This document shows, piece by piece, positions 50,752-58,380 of a stretch of 64,000 nucleotides of DNA. Made by a program: the position numbers and the translations under genes. The notes beneath the pieces are model-generated. The model saw only the letters and a list, made by a program, of their open reading frames with translations, did not search any database and had not been told where the DNA came from. The DNA lies in contig NZ_JAHHZO010000017.1 in the NCBI RefSeq assembly GCF_018760785.1, positions 1-64,000 on the forward strand, read 5' to 3'. The first letter of the stretch is position 1. The number at the start of each line of letters is the position of its first letter. This DNA comes from Rhizobium sp. CSW-27 (GTDB lineage: Bacteria > Pseudomonadota > Alphaproteobacteria > Rhizobiales > Rhizobiaceae).

Positions 50752-51311
50752 GCCTCGCCTCCCCGCCGGCTGAGCCGCACATAGAGGGCTCCCTCCCCGC
50801 CATGCTGGCGCGCTGCCGGCTCGTAGGAGGAAATCAGGAACCGGAATTCGGCCTTGGAAAACCACAGGGGCACGGCGCGTTTCAGGGCTCCCTCGCTGCC
50901 GAGCGAACTGCCCTTGCCGGTAATGACCAGCACATGCCGCAGGCCGCGTTCATGGGCGCGCATCAGGAAATCGAGAAGAATGCCGTGCGCTTCGCTCTGG
51001 ATCATGCCATGCAGGTCGATCCGGGCCTCGAGCGGCAGGCGGCCGCGGGCGATCTTGCGCTTGACCGGCCGCTCCAGCGGATGATGAACACCCTTCACCG
51101 GCTTTGGTGCGGCGAGATCGCCGCCGGATGCCGGCCCTGTTGCAATAGCTTTTCCGGGAGGGGGGGAAGCGTCAGTGCTGTCGTCCGGCGCGGCGAAATC
51201 CGCCTCGAATTCCAGCAGCTCTTCCAGACGACCCGGCATCGGCTTGGCAGTCTTGGCGACCTTGCCCCACAGGATGCGCTCTTCCGCGCTGAGCTTGCGT
51301 CCGCCCTTCAT
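50748..51311 (-). CDS. Smr domain protein
   Basis: The 187-residue protein has a disordered N-terminal half and a C-terminal Smr domain with IDLHGM and HVLVITGKGSSLGSEGALKRAVPLWF. Stand-alone Smr proteins are RNA or DNA nicking endonucleases related to the MutS2 C terminus; SmrB-type proteins cleave mRNA at collided ribosomes. No direct evidence here chooses between these. It overlaps mltA by 4 nt and xre by 4 nt. Confidence 0.88.
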   Translation of the reverse strand: MKGGRKLSAEERILWGKVAKTAKPMPGRLEELLEFEADFAAPDDSTDASPPPGKAIATGPASGGDLAAPKPVKGVHHPLERPVKRKIARGRLPLEARIDLHGMIQSEAHGILLDFLMRAHERGLRHVLVITGKGSSLGSEGALKRAVPLWFSKAEFRFLISSYEPAARQHGGEGALYVRLSRRGGEA

Positions 51312-52426
51312 CCGCCGAACCTCACGGCCGCTGCCGTCGGAATGAGGATGTAGAACTCGGCCTCGTTGCGGACAGTGCCGGCCAATTCGCCGGCCGCGTC
51401 GCCCGATCCCGTGAAGATGTCGCCGCGCGCCGCACCGACAATTGCCGATCCGGTATCGAGCGCCAGCATCAGCCGGGCAAAGGGTCGCCCGCCGTCGAGA
51501 TGGGTCAGGCTGTCGGAGCGAATGAAGAAGGGAAAGCCGAAGGTATGGATCAACCGGTCGACGGCCAGAGCGCGGCCGGCCACCAGCGGAACCTTGGCGG
51601 CAGCGATGGGACCGAGATCGGCATCCGCCACCTCGGCTTCCCGGAAGAAAATGTAGGACCGGTTGTGCCAGAGCACCTCATTCACCTTAGCCGGATTCTC
51701 CGCCAACCAGCGCCGGATGGACTGCATGGAGACGGTGGCGGCGTCGATCGCGCCCCGCTCGATCAGCAGCCTGCCGATGGCCGAGAAGGGATGGCCGGCC
51801 TTGGCCGCATAGGTGATGCGTCTCATCCGCCCGTCCGGATAGCGCAGCCGTGCCGCTCCCTGCACATGCGCGAAGAACACATCCACCTTCGATTTCGCCC
51901 AGGCGATCTCCAGCCCCTGCCCGGCAAGACAGCCCTGATCGATGGCCCGCCGGTCCGGATAGGCTTCGATCCCGCCAGCGGTCTGCCGTCCGAAGGCATA
52001 GGACGCGTCGAGACCCGGCGGCCGGTTCGTCTCGTCGAGATCGACAAGATCAGCCGGGCGCCGGTAGAAAGGATGATGGTAGCCGGATTCCGGCCGATCC
52101 GAAACCGCCACCTCCGGTTCGTAGAAGGCGGTGACGAGACCGGCGCGGCCATCGGCCGGCAGGATGCGGAAGGGAATGCAATGGGTCTCGAAGAAGCGCC
52201 GTGCTGCAGCGGCATCGGCGATCTCCGCCAGGGAGGCCGCCGCAAGAAGCGGACGCAGATCGTCGGCACTCAGCCCGAGCGCCCCGGTGCGATAGGGCTT
52301 CGACCGTTCGAGATGGGCAAGACAGGCAGCCATGGCTGAAAAGAGGGGGCGGGGATCATCGATCTCCCACCCCCTCAGATCTGCATAATCGACGGCACGA
52401 AGCCCTGGCGTCTCGATGGCGGTCAT
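51308..52426 (-). CDS. mltA: Membrane-bound lytic murein transglycosylase A
   Basis: The 372-residue protein matches MltA, with the barrel and 3D domains including VTAFYEPEV, HNRSYIFFRE and the catalytic-Asp region ALDTGSAIVGAARGDIFTG. It cleaves the MurNAc-GlcNAc bond with 1,6-anhydro formation; these products are recycled by pathways such as AmgK/MurU. I see no clear signal peptide or lipobox at the chosen start, which is odd for a periplasmic enzyme; export could be by another route or the true start differ. It overlaps timA by 4 nt. Confidence 0.88.
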   Translation of the reverse strand: MTAIETPGLRAVDYADLRGWEIDDPRPLFSAMAACLAHLERSKPYRTGALGLSADDLRPLLAAASLAEIADAAAARRFFETHCIPFRILPADGRAGLVTAFYEPEVAVSDRPESGYHHPFYRRPADLVDLDETNRPPGLDASYAFGRQTAGGIEAYPDRRAIDQGCLAGQGLEIAWAKSKVDVFFAHVQGAARLRYPDGRMRRITYAAKAGHPFSAIGRLLIERGAIDAATVSMQSIRRWLAENPAKVNEVLWHNRSYIFFREAEVADADLGPIAAAKVPLVAGRALAVDRLIHTFGFPFFIRSDSLTHLDGGRPFARLMLALDTGSAIVGAARGDIFTGSGDAAGELAGTVRNEAEFYILIPTAAAVRFGG

Positions 52427-53121
52427 TGCTCGGATTCGGTTGCGACCAGCTTCCAGTTCGGATCGCGCGAGCGGATGTCGCGGGCAAAGGTCCAGATGTC
52501 GATCACCTCGGCCACGGCTTCCGCATCGCCATCCACCAGTACGCCGGCCTTGTCATAGGTGGCAGAGATCAGCTGGCTGACGATCCGCAGCGTCACCTGT
52601 TCCTCCTGGTTCTTGACCGAGACCTGGAGGATCTCCGCCTTGTCGATACCGACGAAGGTGGACTTCACCGTCTCGCCGCGTGCCTCCCGCTCGCGGATGG
52701 CCGCGTCGAAGCCGTCGAAGACCTCCTTGGAGAGGAGCCCGTTCAAGGTCTTGCGATCGCCATCGGCAAAGGCCATCACGATCATTTCATAGGCCATGCG
52801 GGCGCCGTTGAGGAATTCCTTCGGGCGGAAGCTCGGATCGGCCTTCACCAGATCGCGCAGACTGTCGTTGAGCGCCGTGCCCGGCTTGGCCACCGCATCG
52901 ATTTCCGCCGAGCGCTGCTCGTCATCCACCGGCTCGCGCTTGGGCAGGGTCACGACCTTTCCATCGTCCACCGATGGCGCCCGCGCTGCCTCGCGCTGGC
53001 TGAAAGGATCGACGGGCGGCTTCTCATGTCCCGTACGCCGGCCCAGCACGCTGCGCAATTGCAGGAAGATCAGCACCGCCGCCACGAGAAAAAACAGAGT
53101 TATGAAGTCGTTCGCGCCCAT
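52423..53121 (-). CDS. Tim44/TimA family inner-membrane protein
   Basis: The 232-residue protein starts MGANDFITLFFLVAAVLIFLQLRSVLGRRTG with one membrane anchor, a linker and a C-terminal Tim44-like domain (PKEFLNGARMAYEMIVMAFADGDRKTL). This is the alphaproteobacterial homologue of the mitochondrial import motor subunit Tim44 and is called TimA in Caulobacter. The frame extends 5 codons upstream to 53136, but MGANDF is the family start. It is divergent from fxsA. Confidence 0.88.
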   Translation of the reverse strand: MGANDFITLFFLVAAVLIFLQLRSVLGRRTGHEKPPVDPFSQREAARAPSVDDGKVVTLPKREPVDDEQRSAEIDAVAKPGTALNDSLRDLVKADPSFRPKEFLNGARMAYEMIVMAFADGDRKTLNGLLSKEVFDGFDAAIREREARGETVKSTFVGIDKAEILQVSVKNQEEQVTLRIVSQLISATYDKAGVLVDGDAEAVAEVIDIWTFARDIRSRDPNWKLVATESEQ

Positions 53122-53138
53122 TATCACCCGCGGCATTG

Positions 53139-53167
53139 TTGGAATGGAGGAGTTCCTTACTCATATA
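53139..53167 (+). promoter_or_regulatory. Candidate promoter of fxsA
   Basis: TTGGAA (53139-53144), 17 nt of spacer, and CATATA (53162-53167) on the plus strand, about 80 nt before the fxsA start. The match is moderate and based on reading only. Confidence 0.35.
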
Positions 53168-53245
53168 GTCTGTTATGACGCGCATTCAAAGAGTGCGACG
53201 CATCTTCGCATTCACCCATCGGTTCCAGCGCCAAAGAAGGATGTC

Positions 53246-53749
53246 ATGCCCCGCTTGCTTCTCCCCCTCCTGTTCCTCGGTCTGCCACTGGCCGAGATTG
53301 CCGGCTTCGTGGTCGTGGGGCAATGGCTGGGCCTGTGGCCGACGCTGGCGCTCGTCATCCTGTCCGGAATTGCCGGCACCATGCTGCTGCGCATCCAGGG
53401 ACTCGACGTACTTCGGCAGATCAATGCCGAGGGGCGCGCCGGACGCGTGCCGGGTGAAGCGATCGTGCATGGCGCACTGATCGTCTTCGGGTCAATCCTT
53501 CTGGTTCTTCCCGGCTTCCTGACCGACATTGCCGGCATCCTGCTGTTCATCCCGGCCTTCCGCCGCCTCATCTGGCGGCTGATCGGCGAGCGCGTCGTGG
53601 TGCGCACCTCCTATTCCCCGCGGGGCAACCGGAACGGCCGCCCGGATGGCAGGACCACCGGGCGCACGCTCGATCTCGACACCGACGATTACAGGCGACA
53701 GCCAAACCCGGACTCGCCGTGGTCCGACAGGCCGCGAGACGGCGAATGA
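53246..53749 (+). CDS. fxsA: FxsA family membrane protein
   Basis: The 167-residue protein has four hydrophobic segments in residues 1-105 (LLPLLFLGLPLAEIAGFVVVG, LWPTLALVILSGIAGTMLL, ALIVFGSILLVLPGFLTDI, LLFIPAFRRLIWRLI) and a polar tail. The PGFLTDIAGILLFIP signature is diagnostic of FxsA, known in E. coli for relieving phage T7 exclusion by F plasmids; its normal function is unclear. AAGGAT lies before the ATG. secB follows after 86 nt. Confidence 0.88.
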   Translation: MPRLLLPLLFLGLPLAEIAGFVVVGQWLGLWPTLALVILSGIAGTMLLRIQGLDVLRQINAEGRAGRVPGEAIVHGALIVFGSILLVLPGFLTDIAGILLFIPAFRRLIWRLIGERVVVRTSYSPRGNRNGRPDGRTTGRTLDLDTDDYRRQPNPDSPWSDRPRDGE

Positions 53750-53835
53750 CGCCTGAAAAGAGGGCCGGTGCAAGGGTTGTAAGGGTCTGACCGAAATGCT
53801 AGACGGCGCCAAAGATCGCAGCCGAGGAACAGCCA

Positions 53836-54309
53836 ATGGCAAACGAAAACGAGATGCAGTCCCCTTCCCTGACCATTCTTGCGCAGTACACGAAGGATCT
53901 CTCCTTCGAAAACCCCGGCGCGCCGCGTTCGCTGCAGGCTCGCGACAAGGCTCCGTCGATCAACATCAATGTCAACGTTAACGCCAATCCGCTGTCGCCG
54001 ACGGATTTCGACGTCGTGCTGACGCTGAATGCCGAAGCCAAGGATGACGACAAGGTCGTATTTGCCGCCGAGCTGGTCTATGGCGGCGTCTTCCGCATCA
54101 CCGGCTTCCCGCAGGAACACATGCTGCCGGTTCTCTTCATCGAGTGCCCGCGCCTGCTCTTCCCCTTCGCCCGCCAGATCATTTCCGACGTCACCCGCAA
54201 TGGCGGCTTCCCGCCGCTGATGATCGACCCCATCGATTTCGGCCAGATGTTTGCGCAGCGCGTCGCCGAGGAACAGGCCCGCTCGCAGGGCCAGACGCTG
54301 AACAGCTGA
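53836..54309 (+). CDS. secB: Protein-export chaperone SecB
   Basis: The 157-residue SecB has the conserved INVNVNA strand, ECPRLLFPFARQIISDVTRNGGFPPLMIDPIDF and an acidic/polar C-terminal tail. It keeps precursor proteins unfolded and delivers them to SecA. It is followed directly by a strong terminator and converges on dnaQ. Confidence 0.97.
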   Translation: MANENEMQSPSLTILAQYTKDLSFENPGAPRSLQARDKAPSININVNVNANPLSPTDFDVVLTLNAEAKDDDKVVFAAELVYGGVFRITGFPQEHMLPVLFIECPRLLFPFARQIISDVTRNGGFPPLMIDPIDFGQMFAQRVAEEQARSQGQTLNS

Positions 54310-54334
54310 GGCAGCTGCAGCAGACGCAGGAAGG

Positions 54335-54360
54335 AAGCCCGGCACCGACCGGGCTTTTTT
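54335..54360 (+). terminator. Rho-independent terminator of secB
   Basis: AAGCCCGG (54335-54342), loop CACCGA, and CCGGGCTT (54349-54356), followed by six T residues (54355-54360). It lies 25 nt after the secB stop and just before the dnaQ stop on the opposite strand. Confidence 0.92.
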
Positions 54361-54364
54361 CATG

Positions 54365-55060
54365 TCAGGAATAACGTGACCACAGCGCCTTTTCGCCCAT
54401 GGTCTTGACCAGGGCCCGATGTGCCTCGATTTCCGCCTCGCTCAGGCGCGGCGCCAGCGGGTGGGCGCGCACCGGCAATGCGCTGTCGCTTTCTTCCACT
54501 TCCACCACGGTGGTCACCCGTTCCGACGCGCCGAGCACCAGGGCTGCCTGACGGCCCCCGATCATCTCGATATAGACTTCCGCCAGCAGTTCGGAGTCGA
54601 GCAGCGCGCCGTGCTTGGTGCGGTGCGAATTGTCGATGCCATAGCGGCGGCAGAGTGCATCGAGCGTGTTCGGGCCCATCGGATGCTTGCGGCGCGCCAT
54701 GGACAGCGTGTCGATCACTTCTTCCTGCGGCACCGGCGGCAGGCCAAGTCTTGCGAACTCGGCATTGATGAAGCCCATGTCGAAATTGGCATTGTGCGCC
54801 ACCCATTTGGCCCCGTCGAAGAAGGCGACGAGGTCTTGCGCCACTTCGGCGAAGCTCGGCTTGTCCTTCAGAAACTCGTCGGTGATGCCGTGCACGGCGA
54901 GCGCATCCGGATGCACCTTGCGATCGCCCGGATTGATGTAGACATGGAAGGTGCGCCCGGTCGGAAAATGATTGAGCAGTTCCACCCCGCCGATTTCGAT
55001 GACGCGGTCGAGCTTGTTGTCGAGGCCGGTGGTTTCCGTATCGAAGATGATCTCACGCAT
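54365..55060 (-). CDS. dnaQ: DNA polymerase III epsilon subunit
   Basis: The 231-residue 3'-5' proofreading exonuclease has Exo I FDTETTG, Exo II HNANFDMGFINAEF and Exo III HGALLDSELLAEVY. The C-terminal tail contains the part that would bind the alpha subunit. ATG 55060 (MREIIFDTETTG) is chosen over a longer frame that runs into coaE. It overlaps the end of coaE by 8 nt. Confidence 0.96.
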   Translation of the reverse strand: MREIIFDTETTGLDNKLDRVIEIGGVELLNHFPTGRTFHVYINPGDRKVHPDALAVHGITDEFLKDKPSFAEVAQDLVAFFDGAKWVAHNANFDMGFINAEFARLGLPPVPQEEVIDTLSMARRKHPMGPNTLDALCRRYGIDNSHRTKHGALLDSELLAEVYIEMIGGRQAALVLGASERVTTVVEVEESDSALPVRAHPLAPRLSEAEIEAHRALVKTMGEKALWSRYS

Positions 55061-55661
55061 CGCTTCTCTCGCTTCGCTTGCCGCTTCGCAGCGCGCTGAC
55101 AATCCCGCGCACCCGCTGCCTGGCCTCATCAATACCATGGCCGGTATCGATGATGAAATCCGCCCGTACCCGCTTGTCCGCATCCGGCATCTGCCGCGAC
55201 AGGATCAGCGCGAATTTTTCCTCCGTCATCCCGGGTCTTGCCAGCACGCGTTGCCGCTGGATATCCGCATCGCAACTGACGACCACCACCACATCGACAC
55301 GATCCGTCGCACCGCTTTCGAAAAGCAGCGGAATGTCGAGAAGCACGAGATCGGCGCCCGCGGCCTGCTGTTTTTCCAGGAAGGCCGATTCGCGCGCGCG
55401 AACCAGAGGATGCACGATGGCTTCCAGTTCGCGGAAACGCTCCGGGGCGAGTGCCAGCCGGCGGGCAAGTTCCGCCCGGTCGATCACGCCATCGCGGGCC
55501 ACGCCCGGGAAGGCAGCTTCCACCGGCGCCACGGCCTCGCCGCGATAAAGTTCGTGCACCACCGCATCCGCATCATTGACCGGCACGCCTTCGGCGGCAA
55601 ACAGACCGGCCGTGGTCGACTTGCCCATGCCGATCGATCCGGTCAGCCCGATGCGGATCAT
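55053..55661 (-). CDS. coaE: Dephospho-CoA kinase
   Basis: The 202-residue kinase has the P-loop GLTGSIGMGKST (residues 5-16) and LVLLDIPLLFESG typical of CoaE. It carries out the last step of CoA synthesis. It overlaps aroE by 4 nt and dnaQ by 8 nt in a five-gene minus-strand run maf-aroE-coaE-dnaQ with ppsR upstream. Confidence 0.97.
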   Translation of the reverse strand: MIRIGLTGSIGMGKSTTAGLFAAEGVPVNDADAVVHELYRGEAVAPVEAAFPGVARDGVIDRAELARRLALAPERFRELEAIVHPLVRARESAFLEKQQAAGADLVLLDIPLLFESGATDRVDVVVVVSCDADIQRQRVLARPGMTEEKFALILSRQMPDADKRVRADFIIDTGHGIDEARQRVRGIVSALRSGKRSERSDA

Positions 55662-56524
55662 GCATGGGCCTCCATGTCGCGGATGACGAGGTCTCGTAGT
55701 GCCTCATCGACCACCGGACGGCGGCCGAACCATTTTTCAAAGCCGGGCACCGCCTGGTGCAGCAACATGCCGAGCCCGTCGACGGTCGCAAAACCCTGCC
55801 GGCGCGCCTGCGCCAGGATCGGCGTTTCCAGTGGCACATAGACGATGTCGGTGACGACGGCCTCCGCTGCCATCACCGAGAAATCGATTGCCAGGCTACC
55901 TTCCCCATCCATGCCGAGCGAGGTCGTGTTCACGAACAACCCTGCCCCGGTCATTACTTCGCGAAGCGCACCGATGGGATGCGCATGCACTGTGACGCCG
56001 AACCGGTCTGCCAGTTCCTGTGCACGCGCAACGGTGCGGTTCACCACATGGATTTCACCGATGCCCCGATCACGCACCGACTGGATGATCGCGCGACTGG
56101 CGCCGCCTGCACCAAGCACCACGGCGCGCGACACCCGGTCCCAGCCGGAATGGCGCTGGTCGAGATTGGCGGTGAAACCATAACCGTCGGTATTGGTCGC
56201 CTTCAACACACCCTCGTCCATCCAAAGCGTGTTTGCGGCGCCGAGTTCCTGTGCCAGTTGATCCGGCTGATCTGCCAGCCTGAAGGCGCGCTCCTTGTGA
56301 GGAATGGTGACATTGCCGCCGCGATACCGGCCATCGCTCTTCAGGGCGGCCATGAAGCTTTCGAAATCCGGCTCCAGAACCTCGATTGCCGCATAATCTC
56401 CATCGATGCCGAAGGCCTTCAGCCAGTGGCCATGGATCATCGGCGAACGGGAATGGCGGATGGGCGTGCCGATGACGAAGGCTCGCAACGTTTCACGTGA
56501 ATCAGCCGGGTAAGGTTCAGCCAT
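55658..56524 (-). CDS. aroE: Shikimate dehydrogenase
   Basis: The 288-residue enzyme has the shikimate site (RHSRSPMIHGHWL, NVTIPHKE, NTDGYGF) and the NADP motif LGAGGASRAI. It reduces 3-dehydroshikimate in aromatic amino acid synthesis. A parS-like site lies within its first codons. It overlaps maf by 8 nt and coaE by 4 nt. Confidence 0.96.
   Translation of the reverse strand: MAEPYPADSRETLRAFVIGTPIRHSRSPMIHGHWLKAFGIDGDYAAIEVLEPDFESFMAALKSDGRYRGGNVTIPHKERAFRLADQPDQLAQELGAANTLWMDEGVLKATNTDGYGFTANLDQRHSGWDRVSRAVVLGAGGASRAIIQSVRDRGIGEIHVVNRTVARAQELADRFGVTVHAHPIGALREVMTGAGLFVNTTSLGMDGEGSLAIDFSVMAAEAVVTDIVYVPLETPILAQARRQGFATVDGLGMLLHQAVPGFEKWFGRRPVVDEALRDLVIRDMEAHA
56489..56504. other. parS: parS-like site in the 5' end of aroE
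   Basis: CGTTTCACGTGAATCA differs from the parS consensus TGTTTCACGTGAAACA at 2 of 16 positions, and it matches the gyrB-side copy at 15 of 16. It contains GAATC (56499-56503). It lies inside coding sequence, about 1.7 kb from the probable origin. Confidence 0.5.
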
Positions 56525-57116
56525 CGATCGCTCCGAGAGATCGCAAGGCCTGCAGCAGCGAGAGCATCGGCAGGCCGAGAATGGTGAAGTAATCGCCTGC
56601 GATCGCCGAAAACAGCTGGATGCCCTCGCCTTCCAGCTGATAGCCGCCGACGCTCGTCAGGGCCTTGTCGCCGATTCGGTCAAGATAGCGGTCGATAAAC
56701 GCGGCACTGAGGTCGCGCACCGTCAGCGATGCCTTGGCCACCTCTTCCCAAAGGATGGCTCCGTCGCGAAGGATCGCGACACCGCTGTTGAGATGATGCG
56801 TCTTGCCGGACAGGGACTGCAGGACCTCGCGCGCCTCATCCCGGTTCGCCGGCTTGTGATAGACCCGTTCGCCGAGCGACATGGTCTGATCAGACCCGAT
56901 GACGAAGGCGCCGGGACAATGGCGGGACACATCGCGTGCCTTGGCGCGGGCAAGCTCCAACGCCACCTCCTCCGGCCCGGCGCCCCGCCGGTTGAGGTCC
57001 GCCTCGATGGCACGCTCGTCGATGACGGCTGCACGGGCCGAAAAGACGAGCCCGGCATTTTCCATCAGCATGCGGCGGAAAGGACTGGATGAAGCAAGGA
57101 CAAGCGGTTGCGACAC
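56517..57116 (-). CDS. Maf family nucleoside triphosphate pyrophosphatase
   Basis: The 199-residue protein has the Maf signature LVLASSSPFRRMLMENAGL, the catalytic-site residues of IGSDQTMSLGERVYHKP and SVGGYQLEGEG. Maf enzymes hydrolyse non-canonical or modified nucleotides and may block septation. The start is unclear: a GTG at 57116 (giving MSQPLVLASSS) or TTG at 57125 fit the family; the longer frame does not. It lies between ppsR and aroE. Confidence 0.88.
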   Translation of the reverse strand: MSQPLVLASSSPFRRMLMENAGLVFSARAAVIDERAIEADLNRRGAGPEEVALELARAKARDVSRHCPGAFVIGSDQTMSLGERVYHKPANRDEAREVLQSLSGKTHHLNSGVAILRDGAILWEEVAKASLTVRDLSAAFIDRYLDRIGDKALTSVGGYQLEGEGIQLFSAIAGDYFTILGLPMLSLLQALRSLGAIDG

Positions 57117-57153
57117 GCGGATCAACCCATCATGGTGGTCATCTGCGCCGGGC

Positions 57154-57987
57154 TTAGCGCAGCTTCGGGCGCAGGGCAACGATGGCGGCAGCGGTTTCTT
57201 CGATCGAGCGTCGGGTCACGTCGATCACCGGCCACTGATGATGCGCGCAGACCGAGCGCGCATATTTCAGCTCCTCGTGAATATTGGCACGATCGGTATA
57301 ATGACTGCGGTCGAAGCCGGCGACCGAGCCCAGTTCGCGATTGCCGCGCACCTGCGAGATCCGGTCGGTCGTTGCGATCAGCCCAACGATCAACGGCCTG
57401 GTGGCCCTGACCAGGCTTTCCGGCAGCGGCACGCCCGGCACCAGCGGCAGGTTGGCGGCCTTGATGCCGCGATTGGCAAGATAGATACAGGTCGGCGTCT
57501 TGGAAGTGCGGCTGATGCCGATGACCACCACATCCGCCTCGTCGTAATTTTCCGGCAGTTGTCCGTCATCGTGATCCATCGCAAAATTCAGCGCATCGAT
57601 CCGCTTGAAATATTCGGCATTCAGCGCGTGCTGCGCGCCCACCCGTCGACGGGTCATGGTGCCGAGATAGGCCTGGAAGCTCGCCAGCACCGGTTCCAGA
57701 ACGTTGACCGAGGGAACGCCGATTTCGCGGCAGCGCTCGGCAACGTGGTCGGCAAGTTCCTGATCGACAATGGTGTAGAGTACGATGCCCGGTTTTTCGT
57801 CGATCGCCTGCAGAACCGGCTGAAGCTGCTGGCGATTGCGGATCAGCGGATAGACGTGCTCGATGGCGAGCGAACCGCGAAACTGCGCCGTAGCGGCCCG
57901 TCCGGCCGAGATCAGGGTCTCGCCCGTCGAGTCAGATATCAGGTGCAGATGGAAGAAGCTTTTGCGGTTCTCCACGTTAATCTTCAT
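57154..57987 (-). CDS. ppsR: Pyruvate, phosphate dikinase / PEP synthase regulatory protein (DUF299)
   Basis: The 277-residue protein belongs to the bifunctional kinase/phosphorylase family that switches PPDK or PEP synthase on and off by phosphorylating a threonine. The P-loop-like GISRTSKTPTCIYLA lies near residues 151-165, and FHLHLISDSTGET is the N-terminal signature. In alphaproteobacteria this gene (RP001/CC0001 type) is the conserved left neighbour of the origin. The kinase target, ppdK, is not in the window. Confidence 0.92.
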   Translation of the reverse strand: MKINVENRKSFFHLHLISDSTGETLISAGRAATAQFRGSLAIEHVYPLIRNRQQLQPVLQAIDEKPGIVLYTIVDQELADHVAERCREIGVPSVNVLEPVLASFQAYLGTMTRRRVGAQHALNAEYFKRIDALNFAMDHDDGQLPENYDEADVVVIGISRTSKTPTCIYLANRGIKAANLPLVPGVPLPESLVRATRPLIVGLIATTDRISQVRGNRELGSVAGFDRSHYTDRANIHEELKYARSVCAHHQWPVIDVTRRSIEETAAAIVALRPKLR

Positions 57988-58059
57988 CCTCTGTTCATAA
58001 CCTGGGACAACCGGGCGGCATCGCGCACCTGCCGCCCGGCGAGCGGGACAACCGCCGAC

Positions 58060-58068
58060 TTATCCACA
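58060..58068 (+). promoter_or_regulatory. Perfect DnaA box
   Basis: TTATCCACA is the canonical high-affinity DnaA box. Weaker candidates in the same gap are CCATCCACA at 58150-58158 and 58215-58223 on the plus strand, and CAGTCCACA on the minus strand at 58283-58291. TGTGAAAAA at 58122-58130 is a further degenerate match. Confidence 0.75.
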
Positions 58069-58107
58069 TTGGGCAGTGCTGTGGCGTGCGTTTGGCAGTA
58101 CCTGTGA

Positions 58108-58350
58108 GAATCGTGGACAGCTGTGAAAAACGCGCAGGCGACTCCCGCTCCATCCACAGATGGCCCCAATCCGCTTCTCTCCGCAAGCAGATGATTCAAT
58201 GGGTAGAATCCGAACCATCCACACAAACCGGCAATCGGGTATATCTTCTTCCGGACTGGGTGTCATTGTCGCAGCGTCCGGGTGTGGACTGTGCAAGAGA
58301 AATGATCCCTGATAGTCACCGACTCTAAGAATCATCAGAATCTAAGATTC
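58108..58350. other. Cluster of eight GANTC (CcrM) methylation sites
   Basis: GANTC occurs at 58108, 58140, 58193, 58206, 58321, 58329, 58338 and 58346 (first base of each). By chance about one would be expected per 256 bp. The last four fall within 30 bp in the A/T-rich end of the gap. Confidence 0.85.
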
Positions 58351-58380
58351 AAGATTTCTTTGTTATGGGGAGAACACCGC

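Larger units (their letters stand above)
57988..58380. other. oriC: Probable chromosomal replication origin (oriC)
   Basis: This 393-nt gap separates ppsR from hemE. The Caulobacter origin lies between the same two conserved genes and the Sinorhizobium chromosomal origin is next to hemE. The gap holds a perfect DnaA box (58060-58068), three weaker ones, an A/T-rich stretch (58321-58368) and eight GANTC sites. Flanking genes are transcribed away from it on both sides. No open frame of significance is present. Confidence 0.78.
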
